Positions 17,101-25,877 of a stretch of 64,000 nt of DNA are shown piece by piece (position 1 is the stretch's first letter; every line of letters starts with the position of its first letter). The stretch is taken from assembly GCA_944320595.1 (NCBI GenBank), contig CALUIB010000016.1, positions 1 to 64,000 of the forward strand. Direction: 5' to 3'. The notes beneath the pieces were generated by a model. The model made no database searches and was not told the origin of the DNA. It saw only the letters and a program-made list of their open reading frames with translations. The translations under genes and the position numbers were made by a program. This stretch comes from an uncultured Muribaculaceae bacterium. Its GTDB lineage: Bacteria; Bacteroidota; Bacteroidia; Bacteroidales; Muribaculaceae.

Positions 17101-17336
17101 ACGTGCACCCCTACCATGCGGTAGTCGAGGCCACGGTGTCGCGCGTAAGGCCGGTGATAATGGCCTCGCTCACCACCATCGTGGGCATGATACCGCTCGT
17201 GGGTGACCCCATGTATGGCTCCATGGCCGTGACTATCATGGGCGGGCTGACGGTAGGCACGATTATCACGCTTATATTGTTGCCGCTTTTCTACACGGCA
17301 TTATTCTCGATACACAAACCTAAAGAAGAACAATGA
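14190..17336 (+). CDS. RND-family efflux pump, inner-membrane subunit
   Basis: A 1,048-residue protein of the AcrB/HAE superfamily with 12 expected membrane spans: one at the N-terminus (FIERPTLFWSLMVGIIIAGV), then two porter domains and two blocks of helices. TM4 carries GMLVDNAIVIMDGI, and the second half has the parallel MMVKNAIVLVDEIN. These are typical of proton-driven RND pumps. The length is standard. The substrate (drug, bile salt or dye) cannot be told. It overlaps the TolC gene by 4 bp. Confidence 0.92.
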   Translation: MMKITRFFIERPTLFWSLMVGIIIAGVLAFVEMPKLEDPAVATKQAMVVAMYPGATAHEVELEVAQLLEDELRNLPDVKKVKSECQPGMATITVEFKMTVMMSELEQHFDLLRRKVGDAASRLPQGCYAPMVIDDMMDVYGIFYAFSGDGYEYPELNKYARKLRRELLGVNGVKRVNIVGNRDEVINIVLPKEKLSRNGIIPTQIMMSLQNADKKVAAGDYAADSDRLQLRVADCVEDEEDIANLLISTMDGKQIRLGDVATIERAYSEPQRNGFFVNGKPALAICIAMESDAIVPDVGKAVDQRLAQVMATFPVGMHADKIFFQPDKVDEAINSFMVNLLESVVIVILVLIFTMGLRSGFIIGFGLVLTIAISFPILLCFGTTLQRISLGAFIVAMGMLVDNAIVIMDGILIDKKRGLPPDTYLYRIGRNTAMPLLGATVIAASTFIGVYLSPDSAGEYAHDLFLVLCVSLLASWVLALVQVPFCANVWLPRHEKPSKDGVMNSPVHRFIRRSISVLIEYKRLTIATAFVVLVACIFGMTKVKNLFFPDFDYKQFIVEYYLPQQSSPDRVKHDLLEMSDLLLQNPAVERVAASMGSAPAHYCLVRPMSSGGDCYGELMVDCKDYATVVEQIPGIRRQLRQLYPDAYIRIRKYNFSIATTHTVEVEFTGPDPAVLRDLSRQAEDIMRRCQYVDAYSVQNNWKPRGKALVAEYSREDALRSGIERSDVANALLAATDGMPVGVINDNERMVPINLMVRNADGSRIDKLDDIPVWSMMNIRFGEDEVKELLAAGGNAASKLQDELFSCVPLSNVTKGISLGWEEEMVQRINGIRAIEAECDPNPDLADATPAKVVESIKEEIEAIPLPDGYTCRWSGELDLQTDATANVLRYLPLTFFAILGILLLLFNSWRKVILIIICFPFVFCGITPALLASGTPFTFMAIIGMMGLIGMMVKNAIVLVDEINRLQVEEHVHPYHAVVEATVSRVRPVIMASLTTIVGMIPLVGDPMYGSMAVTIMGGLTVGTIITLILLPLFYTALFSIHKPKEEQ

Positions 17337-18655
17337 TGATGATGAAACGACTGATTATGATATGTTGCCTTGCCGCATGGTGCGTGGCGGCGGTGGCTGC
17401 CGACAGCCCGGTGCCGATGTCGCAGGCCGAGTGCCGCCGATTGGCACTTGCCAACAACGAGCAAGTGACGCAGGCCGACAACGAACTGCGCCGTGCGCAA
17501 CTTGAAAAGGAGATAGCTTTTACCTCTTATTTGCCGAAAATCGACGGCATGGCATCGGCGGTGTACATGGTGCCCGACCTCGACATGATGGGCATGGAAT
17601 TGCAGATGCGCGGTATGTACATGGCAGGGCTGACGCTCACGCAGCCGCTATATACCGGTGGGAAGATACGCACCGGCAACAAGTTGGCACGGATAGGGGT
17701 GGAGTGTGCCGAGCAAAACAACCGCAAGACACGGATGCAGGTGATTGCCGATGCCGACAATGCCTACTGGACCTATATATCGGTGCGCTCGAAGGTGAAA
17801 ATGCTTGAAACCTACGGTGCGCATATGGACACGCTGCTGAGCCAAGTGGAAACTGCCGTCAGGGCGGGAATGGGTACCGAAAACGACCTGTTGCGCATCA
17901 GCACCAAGCGTAGCGAGATTACTTACCAGTTGCAAAAGGCTCGCAACGGTGCCGACTTGTGCCGCCTGGCCTTGTGCAACGTCACCGGGTTGCCGTTTGA
18001 GTCCATGATAATTCCCACCGATACTGCCATAAGCGTGGCCGAGCCTGCCGCCATGGATGGCGACATATCCATGCGTCCCGAACTGGCACTGCTGCAAAAG
18101 CAGGTCGAGGCCGGGGAGCAGCAAGTGAAGATGGCTCGTGCCGATATGCTGCCCTCGGTGGCATTGAGTGCAGGATATACCTATTATGGCAACGTGAAAC
18201 TCAACGGTATGAACGTTGATGCCCAAGGGAATTACATACCCTTTACGCAAAAGTTCCAAGACGGAATAGGGCTTATAATGGCCTCGGTGAGCATTCCCAT
18301 ACTGCACTGGGGCGAGAATACCAAGAAGGTGAAGAAAGCGAAGATAGAATTGCATAACGCCCAGCTCGACTTGCAACGTAACACGCGGCTGCTGGGCATA
18401 GAGGCGCGGCAGGCCATGCAAAATGTGGCCGACGGCTACAACATGGTGCTTACGGCACGGCAAGGGTGCATGCAAGCCGACGAGAACTTGCGCGTGATGA
18501 ACGAGAAGTACCGCGCATCGATGTGTACGCTAACCGACCTGCTCGACGCGCAGTCGCAGTGGCAGCAGTCGCAGAGCAATCGCATCGAGGCCGTAACCCA
18601 ATACAAGATATACCAGACTGAATATTTGCGCACCACCGGCCGACTTGGCGAGTGA
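17333..18655 (+). CDS. TolC-family outer-membrane efflux channel
   Basis: A 440-residue protein with a signal peptide (MMMMKRLIMICCLAAWCVAA) and the two repeated OEP halves, each with long helices (e.g. ALANNEQVTQADNELRRAQL and AQLDLQRNTRLLGIEARQAM) and strands between. The start is one of four consecutive ATG codons. It completes the adaptor-pump-channel operon and is followed by a strong terminator. Confidence 0.9.
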   Translation: MMMMKRLIMICCLAAWCVAAVAADSPVPMSQAECRRLALANNEQVTQADNELRRAQLEKEIAFTSYLPKIDGMASAVYMVPDLDMMGMELQMRGMYMAGLTLTQPLYTGGKIRTGNKLARIGVECAEQNNRKTRMQVIADADNAYWTYISVRSKVKMLETYGAHMDTLLSQVETAVRAGMGTENDLLRISTKRSEITYQLQKARNGADLCRLALCNVTGLPFESMIIPTDTAISVAEPAAMDGDISMRPELALLQKQVEAGEQQVKMARADMLPSVALSAGYTYYGNVKLNGMNVDAQGNYIPFTQKFQDGIGLIMASVSIPILHWGENTKKVKKAKIELHNAQLDLQRNTRLLGIEARQAMQNVADGYNMVLTARQGCMQADENLRVMNEKYRASMCTLTDLLDAQSQWQQSQSNRIEAVTQYKIYQTEYLRTTGRLGE

Positions 18656-18726
18656 CCGCCAAGTAGCACATTTTTTACCAAATAGACCGCCATTGTAGCT
18701 ATTTGCTACTTGGCGGCCTATTTTTT
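18656..18726 (+). terminator. Terminator of the efflux operon
   Basis: CCGCCAAGTAGCA (18656-18668) pairs with TGCTACTTGGCGG (18704-18716), a perfect 13-bp stem with a 35-nt loop, followed by TATTTTTTAA. It begins right after the TGA. Confidence 0.75.
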
Positions 18727-18851
18727 AACATATATAGAGTGTTACCGTAGCCAATTAGAACAACATTATATCCTTTCAGGTATCTTTTAGACGGACTTTA
18801 ATTTCTACTTTTGTAACGACACAAACCAACTCTTTTTTCTCCCCCCATACT

Positions 18852-19742
18852 ATGGAACATAACCGGCACGGAGACATATTGCTAAACGACTTCCAAGATT
18901 TCATTTCGGCTCACTATTCCGATAGTGACTTGTCGGTGTGTTTCGAGATAAATGAACTTGTAGGCTCGGGCGAGGCGGTGTCGCTCGACTCGTTCCTGTT
19001 CTTAGTTTGTATCGATGGCGAAGTTAAGGGCGACATCGACGGTATCCGTTATGAACTGAGGGCCAATGATGTGATTTTGTGCCGTCCTAACAGGCTGTTG
19101 AGCGACATTTCGCACAGTGCCGACTTCAAGTGCATGGCAATAAAGGTTTCGCAGCAGATGTTGCTTTCCATATTGCCGGTCAACGAGCGGCTTTTCACGA
19201 GCAACGTGCACTTTGCCAAGTACCCGGTGGTGAGTATCAACGACGAAGATGCCGGACGGCTGCGAGTGTATTGCTCGTTGCTGAATGCCGAGGCTGCCAA
19301 CAACGGCAACCGCTACCGGCGCGAGATAATAATTTCGCTGGCCATTGCCACCATCCACAAGATACTGTATTTTATCGACAAGTATTTGGGGCTGAACGGC
19401 AAGAGCCAGTTGAAACAAAGCGAGATTTTGTTTGGAAAATTCATAGAATTGCTGTCGGACAGCAACTTGAAGCAGCGCACCGTGAACTTCTATGCCGAGA
19501 AACTGTGTGTTACGCCCAAATACTTGTCGGTGGTGTGCCGCCGTACCAGTGGCCGCACTGCATCGGAATGGATTAACGAGTTTGTTGTGAGGGAAATAAA
19601 AAAGCAACTCAAGCATTCATCGAAGTCTATCAAGGAGATTGCCTTGGATCTCGACTTCCCCAACTTGTCGTTTTTCGGAAAATACGTCAAGGCACACCTC
19701 GGCCTTTCCCCCACCCAATACCGTAAGAAACTCTTCGAGTGA
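18852..19742 (+). CDS. AraC-family regulator after the efflux operon
   Basis: A 296-residue protein with an N-terminal sensor region (SLDSFLFLVCIDGEVKGDID, ANDVILCRPN) and a C-terminal AraC domain (VTPKYLSVVCRRTSGRTASE, IKEIALDLDFPNLSFFGKYV, LGLSPTQYRK). It resembles the regulator at 12019-12918 in architecture and in the C-terminal motifs, suggesting an old duplication. A -7-like TACTTTTG lies at 18806-18813. Confidence 0.82.
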   Translation: MEHNRHGDILLNDFQDFISAHYSDSDLSVCFEINELVGSGEAVSLDSFLFLVCIDGEVKGDIDGIRYELRANDVILCRPNRLLSDISHSADFKCMAIKVSQQMLLSILPVNERLFTSNVHFAKYPVVSINDEDAGRLRVYCSLLNAEAANNGNRYRREIIISLAIATIHKILYFIDKYLGLNGKSQLKQSEILFGKFIELLSDSNLKQRTVNFYAEKLCVTPKYLSVVCRRTSGRTASEWINEFVVREIKKQLKHSSKSIKEIALDLDFPNLSFFGKYVKAHLGLSPTQYRKKLFE

Positions 19743-19850
19743 CCTCCTCTCATTAAACTTGCAGGCATGCGGTGTGTTGCGTTTTGAATGTCTGCCAATG
19801 AGTGAAATGTGGGAAAAATTTCGTTACTTTGTGGAAAACATATACAGGCC

Positions 19851-20756
19851 ATGGTAGGAGACATCATACAGGAACGGTACGTAAACCCTTACACCGACTT
19901 CGGTTTCAAGAAACTGTTCGGAACGGCGATAAACAAGGAGCTGCTAATTAGTTTCCTTAACGCCCTGTTCTCGGGCAGGGAGGTAGTGCGCGACATAACC
20001 TACCTCAATTCAGAACACCTGGGCAGCGCGGAACCCGACCGCAAGGCCGTCTTCGACGTGTATTGCGAGAACGAGCGTGGGGAGAAGTTCATCGTGGAGA
20101 TGCAGAAGGGGGAGCAGCAGTTCTTCAAGGACCGCAGCATATACTACGCCACGTTCCCCATACGCGAGCAGGCCAAGCGTGGAGAATGGGACTATGAGCT
20201 GAAGGCTGTATATACGGTTGCAATACTCAACTTCACCTTGGATGACACCAACAAGGCCAAGGAGTGTTTCCACGAAGTAAAGCTTCTCGACACGCAGACG
20301 CACGAAGTGTTCTACGACAAGCTGACCTTCATATATCTGGAAATGCCAAAATTCAATAAGCGCGAGGACGAGCTTGAAACGATGTTCGACAAGTGGCTGT
20401 TCGTGCTGCGCAACCTGTCGTCGCTGTTTGAGAGGCCCACTGCCTTACAGGAGAGGGTTTTCGCGAGGCTATTCGAGGCCGCCGAAATTGCGAAGTTCTC
20501 GCCCACCGAGCGCAACGACTACGAGGAAAGCTTAAAGAATTTCCGCGATATGTATAGCGTGATAAGCACCGCCGAGAAGAAAGGCCATGACAGGGGTCTG
20601 GCCGAAGGGATGGAAAAAGGTCTGGCCGAAGGGATGGAAAAAGGCGCAAGCCAAAAAGCCCTTGAGATAGCCGCGATGATGAAAGTTGCCGGAATGCCGC
20701 TGACTGAAATCTCCCGGCTTACTGGCGTGAAACTGCAAGAGCTGTCCAAAATTTGA
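19851..20756 (+). CDS. Rpn-family PD-(D/E)XK nuclease (transposase-like)
   Basis: Start chosen at ATG 19851 (MVGDIIQERYVNPYTDFGFK), giving 301 residues. It matches the Rpn / PDDEXK transposase-like family: TDFGFKKLFGT, KAVFDVYCENERGEKFIVEM (candidate Asp and Glu-x-Gln catalytic pair) and QKGEQQFFKDRSIYYATFPI. These proteins are DNA nucleases related to RecA-independent recombination and are often annotated as transposases. The C-terminus has an exact 24-bp tandem duplication (20595-20642) encoding GLAEGMEK twice. No flanking inverted repeats are visible, so it is not a recognisable mobile element. Confidence 0.85.
   Translation: MVGDIIQERYVNPYTDFGFKKLFGTAINKELLISFLNALFSGREVVRDITYLNSEHLGSAEPDRKAVFDVYCENERGEKFIVEMQKGEQQFFKDRSIYYATFPIREQAKRGEWDYELKAVYTVAILNFTLDDTNKAKECFHEVKLLDTQTHEVFYDKLTFIYLEMPKFNKREDELETMFDKWLFVLRNLSSLFERPTALQERVFARLFEAAEIAKFSPTERNDYEESLKNFRDMYSVISTAEKKGHDRGLAEGMEKGLAEGMEKGASQKALEIAAMMKVAGMPLTEISRLTGVKLQELSKI
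20595..20642 (+). repeat. 24-bp tandem repeat inside the Rpn gene
   Basis: Two exact copies (20595-20618 and 20619-20642) add eight residues each in frame. Slippage would change length without breaking the frame. Confidence 0.85.
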
Positions 20757-20835
20757 GCGAAATTTAAGAGAAATATTGCATAAGTAGTTTTTTGCAAACT
20801 GCGATTAATATACAGGGATAATATCGAATGTTCTG

Positions 20836-20863
20836 AAAAAGGTTGTAATATTACAACCTTTTT
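20836..20863 (+). terminator. Perfect palindrome terminator after Rpn gene
   Basis: AAAAAGGTTGTAAT / ATTACAACCTTTTT is a 28-bp perfect palindrome running into TTTTGGG. It sits 80 bases after the Rpn stop and before the glycosyltransferase gene. Confidence 0.65.
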
Positions 20864-21030
20864 TGGGCATTATTCCTTTTCTTGAAGTATCTTAATAAAT
20901 GGAGATGTGTGTTTGTGAGTGCAAGAATACAATAAAGTGCCGAGTGGGAAAGAAAAACTGCATGAATTGTTTTTAATTCTACCAAAATAGATTATTTTTG
21001 TGGTATCAAGCCATTAAAAATAACGCACGG

Positions 21031-21789
21031 ATGTCAGAAAATAAAAGGTCGGACAGCTTGGTGATGATTCCGACTTACAACGAAAAAGAAAACATAGCCA
21101 ACATAATTGAAGCGGTGTTCCAGTTGGATTGCCCCTTCGATATTCTTGTCATCGACGACAATTCGCCCGATGGCACTGCCCAAATTGTGAAAGAAAAGCA
21201 AAAAACATATCCCGGACGGCTGCACTTGTTGCAACGGCCTGGCAAGCAGGGGCTTGGCACGGCATATATTGCCGGGTTCAAGTGGGGGCTAGCCGCCGGG
21301 TATGAATATGTGATAGAGATGGATGCCGACTTCAGCCACAACCCCAAGGACTTGGTGCCGCTGCGCAAGGCTTGCGCCGAACAGGGAGCCGACGTGGCAG
21401 TAGGGTCTCGCTACATAACGGGCGTGAATGTGGTGAACTGGCCCATGGGGCGAGTGATGATGTCGTATTATGCCAGCGCATACGTCAGGCTTGTGACGGG
21501 GATGCACGTGCGTGATACCACGGCAGGTTTTGTGTGCTACCGTCGCCGTGTGCTTGAGACTATCGACCTTGACAAAATTCATTTCAAGGGATATGCCTTC
21601 CAAATAGAGATGAAATTCACGGCCTACAAGCTTGGGTTTAAGATTGTGGAGGTGCCTATAGTATTTGTCAACCGTGTGCTTGGCACCAGCAAGATGAACA
21701 CGAGCATATTCGGCGAGGCACTGTTCGGGGTGATACAGCTTAAGATGTCGAGTTGGTTCAATCCCAAGTATAAACGGAAAAATTCGTAA
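21031..21789 (+). CDS. Polyprenol-phosphate mannosyltransferase (DPM1-like)
   Basis: Start taken at ATG 21031 (MSENKRSDSLVMIPTYNEKE), 252 residues. It is a GT2 enzyme with the short soluble form of dolichol-phosphate mannose synthase: IDDNSPDGTAQIV, EMDADFSHNP (the DXD metal site), TTAGFVCYRRRVLETIDL. It moves mannose from GDP-mannose to a polyprenyl phosphate on the inner membrane for cell-envelope glycosylation. No C-terminal membrane anchor is present. It is 5 bp before pyrC. A -7-like TATTTTTG lies at 20993-21000. Confidence 0.88.
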   Translation: MSENKRSDSLVMIPTYNEKENIANIIEAVFQLDCPFDILVIDDNSPDGTAQIVKEKQKTYPGRLHLLQRPGKQGLGTAYIAGFKWGLAAGYEYVIEMDADFSHNPKDLVPLRKACAEQGADVAVGSRYITGVNVVNWPMGRVMMSYYASAYVRLVTGMHVRDTTAGFVCYRRRVLETIDLDKIHFKGYAFQIEMKFTAYKLGFKIVEVPIVFVNRVLGTSKMNTSIFGEALFGVIQLKMSSWFNPKYKRKNS

Positions 21790-21794
21790 TTGTC

Positions 21795-23147
21795 ATGAAT
21801 GATAAGCGCATATTATTGCATAACGCCGATATAGTGAACGAAGGCGAGCGTTTCCACGGTTACATATTGGTGGAGGGGGAAACAATTGCCTGCGTGGGAC
21901 ATGGCGACCCCGACGAGGCGGTGCGGGCATCGTGCCACGAGTGCGCCGACTTGGGTGGATGCCTTGCCATTCCTGGGGTAATCGACGACCAGGTTCACTT
22001 TCGCGACCCGGGGCTTACGCACAAGGGTGACATTTTCACCGAATCAAGGGCTGCCGTGGCTGGCGGCGTCACCACCTATATGGATATGCCAAATGTGGTT
22101 CCGCCGACTACAACCATCGAGCTGCTTGAGGCAAAATACCGCCGTGCCGCCGATGCATCGTGGGCAAATTACAGTTTTTTCATAGGTGCCACCAACGACA
22201 ATATCGATACGCTGCTCGATGTGGATTATTCCCGGACGTGCGGCGTGAAGGCGTTCCTTGGCAGTTCCACCGGCAATATGCTTGTGAACGACGAAGATGC
22301 CCTGCACAGATTGTTTGCCGAAGTGCCGGCATTGATTGCTGTGCATTCCGAGGACGAGGCCACCATAGCCGCCAACCGTGCCCGTTATGTGGCCGAGCGC
22401 GGCGATGACTTGCCCGTGGAATATCATCCGCTCATACGCAATGCCGAGGCTTGTTACGTGTCAACGGCTCGTGCCGTGGAGCGTGCCGCGCAGTATGGTA
22501 CGCGGCTGCACGTGCTGCACTTGTCGTCGGCGCGGGAATTGCCGCTATTTGACGGTACGCTTCCGCTTGAATGCAAGCGCATAACCGCCGAGGTGTGTGT
22601 ACACCACTTGTGGTTCTGCGACAAAGATTATGCACGGCTTGGCAATATGATAAAATGTAACCCGGCAATAAAGACGGCTGCCGATCGTGAGGCGTTGCGC
22701 GAGGCGTTGAAAAGTGGAGTAATCGATATAGTGGCCACCGATCACGCGCCGCACTTGTGGAACGAAAAACAGGGAAATTGCCTGAAGGCTGCATCGGGAA
22801 TGCCGTTGGTGCAATTTTCGCTCGTGGCCATGCTCGAAATGGTGCGCCAAGGAGTGTTCACCGTGGAACAGGTGGTCGAGAAGATGTGCCATGCGCCGGC
22901 ACGGCTTTACCGCATCGACCGTCGTGGGTTCCTTCGCCGGGGTTACCATGCCGATATTGCCATAATCGACCCTAATGCCGAGTTCACGGTCACGCAGCAC
23001 GATGTGGTTTCACGTTGTGGTTGGTCGCCATTTGTCGGCACCACGTTCCACAATCGTGTAGTAAAGACTTTTGTCAACGGTTCGGAAGTTTATTCGAGCG
23101 GCACTTTCAGTGAAAAGCCTCGCGGACAGCGTGTGAGGTTCAATTAG
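21795..23147 (+). CDS. pyrC: Dihydroorotase
   Basis: A 450-residue amidohydrolase that closes carbamoyl aspartate to dihydroorotate in pyrimidine synthesis. The metal-site segment reads VIDDQVHFRDPGLTHKGDI, with Gln where many classes have the first His of HxH, a form I recall from Bacteroidetes enzymes. DMPN, the zinc-binding HLSSARE and the late IVATDHAPH (catalytic Asp) are in place. It follows the mannosyltransferase by 5 bp. Confidence 0.9.
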   Translation: MNDKRILLHNADIVNEGERFHGYILVEGETIACVGHGDPDEAVRASCHECADLGGCLAIPGVIDDQVHFRDPGLTHKGDIFTESRAAVAGGVTTYMDMPNVVPPTTTIELLEAKYRRAADASWANYSFFIGATNDNIDTLLDVDYSRTCGVKAFLGSSTGNMLVNDEDALHRLFAEVPALIAVHSEDEATIAANRARYVAERGDDLPVEYHPLIRNAEACYVSTARAVERAAQYGTRLHVLHLSSARELPLFDGTLPLECKRITAEVCVHHLWFCDKDYARLGNMIKCNPAIKTAADREALREALKSGVIDIVATDHAPHLWNEKQGNCLKAASGMPLVQFSLVAMLEMVRQGVFTVEQVVEKMCHAPARLYRIDRRGFLRRGYHADIAIIDPNAEFTVTQHDVVSRCGWSPFVGTTFHNRVVKTFVNGSEVYSSGTFSEKPRGQRVRFN

Positions 23148-23199
23148 TTGCTGCTTGAATTGTGCTGTTTTGTCAATCTCATTCCATATTTAGTAGGTC

Positions 23200-23844
23200 A
23201 TGAAAAAACTATTGATGCTCATCATTCTTTTTGCCATGATGCCAGTGGCGGCAGCGTGGGCGCAGTTTTCCGACTTGATGCAATTTGCGCAAGCGCAGCA
23301 GTCATTGTCGCTCTTCTCATACAACGGTTATGTGGATGTGGGTTATTCGGCCGGCGTGGGCTATTACAAGGCCAACAAATTCGAGGCAACTACATCGCAT
23401 GGAGTGAGCAACGGCAGGATATTTGCAGGCTTGGGTGCAGGTGTCGATGTGCTTAAAACCAAGACGGTGGAGCACCCCACGCGGTGGGATGCCGACCTTG
23501 AAGTGTCGGACAATGCCTATATGGTGCCACTGTTCCTCGACTTCCGCTATTCGGGCCGCAGTGCCGTGTCTTTTTTCTTCGATTGCAAGACGGGAGTGGC
23601 TTTCCTTGTGGGCGACGACTATATTACTATCGATGACGGCATCATCGACAGTGACTTCTGCTTTTACCTCAATTGCAGCATCGGGCTGAGGTTTGCGCTT
23701 GGTGCCAAGTCGGCATTTAATGTGGGTGTGAGCTACGGCCTTATCCAGCAGCGGTATTACGACTACGACGATTATTACTATCACAGCCGCTACGATGGCA
23801 TATCGCTCAACAGCATCGGCGTGACTGCCGGGTTTGAGTGGTGA
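23200..23844 (+). CDS. Predicted outer-membrane beta-barrel protein
   Basis: I do not recognise a named family. The 214-residue protein has a clear signal peptide (MKKLLMLIILFAMMPVAAAW, then AQF) and alternating aromatic/polar stretches typical of small outer-membrane barrels (NGYVDVGYSAGVGYY, FFFDCKTGVAFLVG, FNVGVSYGLIQQRYYDYDDY). It ends with an aromatic pattern GVTAGFEW, fitting a barrel C-terminus recognised by BamA. It stands alone. Confidence 0.65.
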   Translation: MKKLLMLIILFAMMPVAAAWAQFSDLMQFAQAQQSLSLFSYNGYVDVGYSAGVGYYKANKFEATTSHGVSNGRIFAGLGAGVDVLKTKTVEHPTRWDADLEVSDNAYMVPLFLDFRYSGRSAVSFFFDCKTGVAFLVGDDYITIDDGIIDSDFCFYLNCSIGLRFALGAKSAFNVGVSYGLIQQRYYDYDDYYYHSRYDGISLNSIGVTAGFEW

Positions 23845-23999
23845 AGCATTGTTTTGCTATTGTTATGACGCATGGGCGTAATTCTTGCCCATTGGCCGCA
23901 TAATTTTGCAACATCAAAAAACATCGAGGTGTGTTTGGTGCTGCGGATGTTTTGCACTATCTTTACACACAATTAAGAATAACTATTCAAGACGACGTT

Positions 24000-24452
24000 A
24001 TGGAAATAGGAGACATGATACCACAGGTGCTCGGCCACGATGCCGATGGCAATGAGATAAAAGCTGCCGACTTTGCCGGCAAGAAACTGGTGATTTATTT
24101 TTATCCCAAGGACAACACTCCCGGATGCACAGCCGAGGCTTGCAGCCTTGCAGCCGGTTATGGCGACTTGGAGGCAGCCGGTTATGCGGTGGTGGGTGTG
24201 AGCAAGGATTCGGCCGCATCGCACAAGAAGTTTGCCGAGAAGCATTCGTTGCCCTTCCCATTGATTGCCGACACCGAGCTTGAACTGAACAAGGCATTTG
24301 GCGTGTGGCAACTGAAGAAAATGTGCGGACGCGAAAGCATGGGCACGGTGCGCACCACATTTATCGTTGACGAGACCGGGCGCATAGCCGACATCATCAC
24401 CAAGGTCAATACCAAGGATGCCGCCAACCAAATCCTTAACTTGAAGAAATAA
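24000..24452 (+). CDS. bcp: Thioredoxin-dependent thiol peroxidase (BCP-type peroxiredoxin)
   Basis: Start at ATG 24000 (MEIGDMIPQVLGHDADGNEI), 150 residues, the normal size. It reduces organic and hydrogen peroxides. The peroxidatic Cys lies in YPKDNTPGCTAEACSL, with the second Cys five residues later, as in BCP enzymes. It is 14 bp before recA, so the two are likely cotranscribed. Confidence 0.92.
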   Translation: MEIGDMIPQVLGHDADGNEIKAADFAGKKLVIYFYPKDNTPGCTAEACSLAAGYGDLEAAGYAVVGVSKDSAASHKKFAEKHSLPFPLIADTELELNKAFGVWQLKKMCGRESMGTVRTTFIVDETGRIADIITKVNTKDAANQILNLKK

Positions 24453-24466
24453 AAGCATAACGAAAT

Positions 24467-25570
24467 ATGGCTGAAAAGAAAACCAAAGATGGTGCCGCCG
24501 AAACAGCGGCACAGGCAGAACCGCAAACGTCGGCGGCAGGGCAGCAAGAGACATTGAAATTTGGCCGTGTGCCGGTCCCCGAGGAGAAATTGAAGGCTTT
24601 GCAGGTGGCCATGGACAAAATCGACAAGTCATTTGGCCGTGGTGCCATAATGAAACTTGGCGACGAAAAGATAGAGGATATTGCCGTGATACCCACCGGC
24701 TCGATAGGGCTTGACTATGCGCTTGGCGTGGGCGGCTACCCGCGTGGACGCATAATCGAGATATTCGGCCCCGAATCGTCGGGTAAGACCACCCTTGCCA
24801 TCCATGCCATTGCCGAGGCGCAAAAGCAGGGCGGCATTGCGGCTATCATCGATGCCGAACACGCATTCGACCGTTTCTATGCCGAGAAACTTGGCGTTGA
24901 CATTAATAATCTGTGGATAGCGCAGCCCGACAACGGCGAGCAAGCCCTTGAAATAGCCGACCAGCTGATACGTTCATCGGCAATCGACATAATAGTAATC
25001 GACTCGGTTGCCGCCCTCACCCCTAAGAATGAGATTGAAGGCGACATGGGCGACAACAAGGTGGGGTTGCAAGCCAGACTTATGTCACAGGCTCTGCGCA
25101 AGCTCACGTCAACCATAGCCAAGACCAACACCACTTGCATATTCATCAACCAGCTCCGCGAGAAGATTGGCGTAATGTTTGGCAATCCCGAAACTACTAC
25201 CGGCGGCAACGCATTGAAGTTCTATGCGTCGGTTCGTCTCGACATTCGCCGCACGGGGCAGATTAAGGATGGTGAAAACGTGCTTGGCAACATGACTCGC
25301 GTGAAGGTCGTGAAAAACAAGGTTGCACCGCCGTTCCGCAAGGCCGAGTTTGAAATACTGTTTGGCGAGGGGATTTCAAAGACCGGCGAGATTGTTGACT
25401 TGGGCGTAGAATACGGCATAATCAAGAAAAGCGGGGCTTGGTTCTCATACGGCGACACAAAGCTGGGGCAGGGTCGTGACGCAGCCAAGCGCACGGTTGC
25501 CGACAATCCCGAGCTTGAAGAGGAGCTGCAAGACAAGATAATGGCCGCACTGAAAGCCGCCAAGGCTTGA
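24467..25570 (+). CDS. recA: Recombinase RecA
   Basis: A 367-residue protein with Walker [30 protein letters not shown] (Walker B and L1), and [22 protein letters not shown] (L2). It forms filaments on single-stranded DNA, promotes strand exchange and triggers LexA/UmuD self-cleavage. The N-terminal ~35 residues before the core are Ala/Gln/Thr-rich and longer than in E. coli, as in other Bacteroidetes. Confidence 0.97.
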   Translation: MAEKKTKDGAAETAAQAEPQTSAAGQQETLKFGRVPVPEEKLKALQVAMDKIDKSFGRGAIMKLGDEKIEDIAVIPTGSIGLDYALGVGGYPRGRIIEIFGPESSGKTTLAIHAIAEAQKQGGIAAIIDAEHAFDRFYAEKLGVDINNLWIAQPDNGEQALEIADQLIRSSAIDIIVIDSVAALTPKNEIEGDMGDNKVGLQARLMSQALRKLTSTIAKTNTTCIFINQLREKIGVMFGNPETTTGGNALKFYASVRLDIRRTGQIKDGENVLGNMTRVKVVKNKVAPPFRKAEFEILFGEGISKTGEIVDLGVEYGIIKKSGAWFSYGDTKLGQGRDAAKRTVADNPELEEELQDKIMAALKAAKA

Positions 25571-25877
25571 CATCACATTCTGCACACACACGATTTAAAG
25601 GCATCTGTTGGCATCGCAATTTTTGCGCCATTCAGGTGCCTTTATCTTTTCACTTTGGTTTTCAGTCAAGGGCAGACAGAGTGGTAGGCTTGATTTGCAA
25701 ATTGCCATGAAATGCAAAGTGATAAGCCGAATTGTACATTTTTGACATTGCGAAATGTTGTATAAGTGGAACTGCTAGATTTCAATATTTTTTGTTATAT
25801 TTGCGTAACCCATCCGCTCATGGCAGATAGATGGACTGATAAAGTATTGACAATAAACCTATAACAACCTTTTACCC
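25571..25877. other. Intergenic stretch after recA: terminator and AraC-gene promoter
   Basis: No gene seen. AAAGGCATCTG (25597-25607) and CAGGTGCCTTT (25633-25643) form an imperfect stem followed by a T-rich run, a likely recA terminator. TATATTTG at 25796-25803 is a -7 match for the downstream AraC gene, though no good -33 TTTG is at the right distance. Confidence 0.55.

Noticed and set aside
19851-20756. Rpn gene as a complete insertion sequence
   Set aside because: No terminal inverted repeats or target duplication are visible; family members often sit alone.
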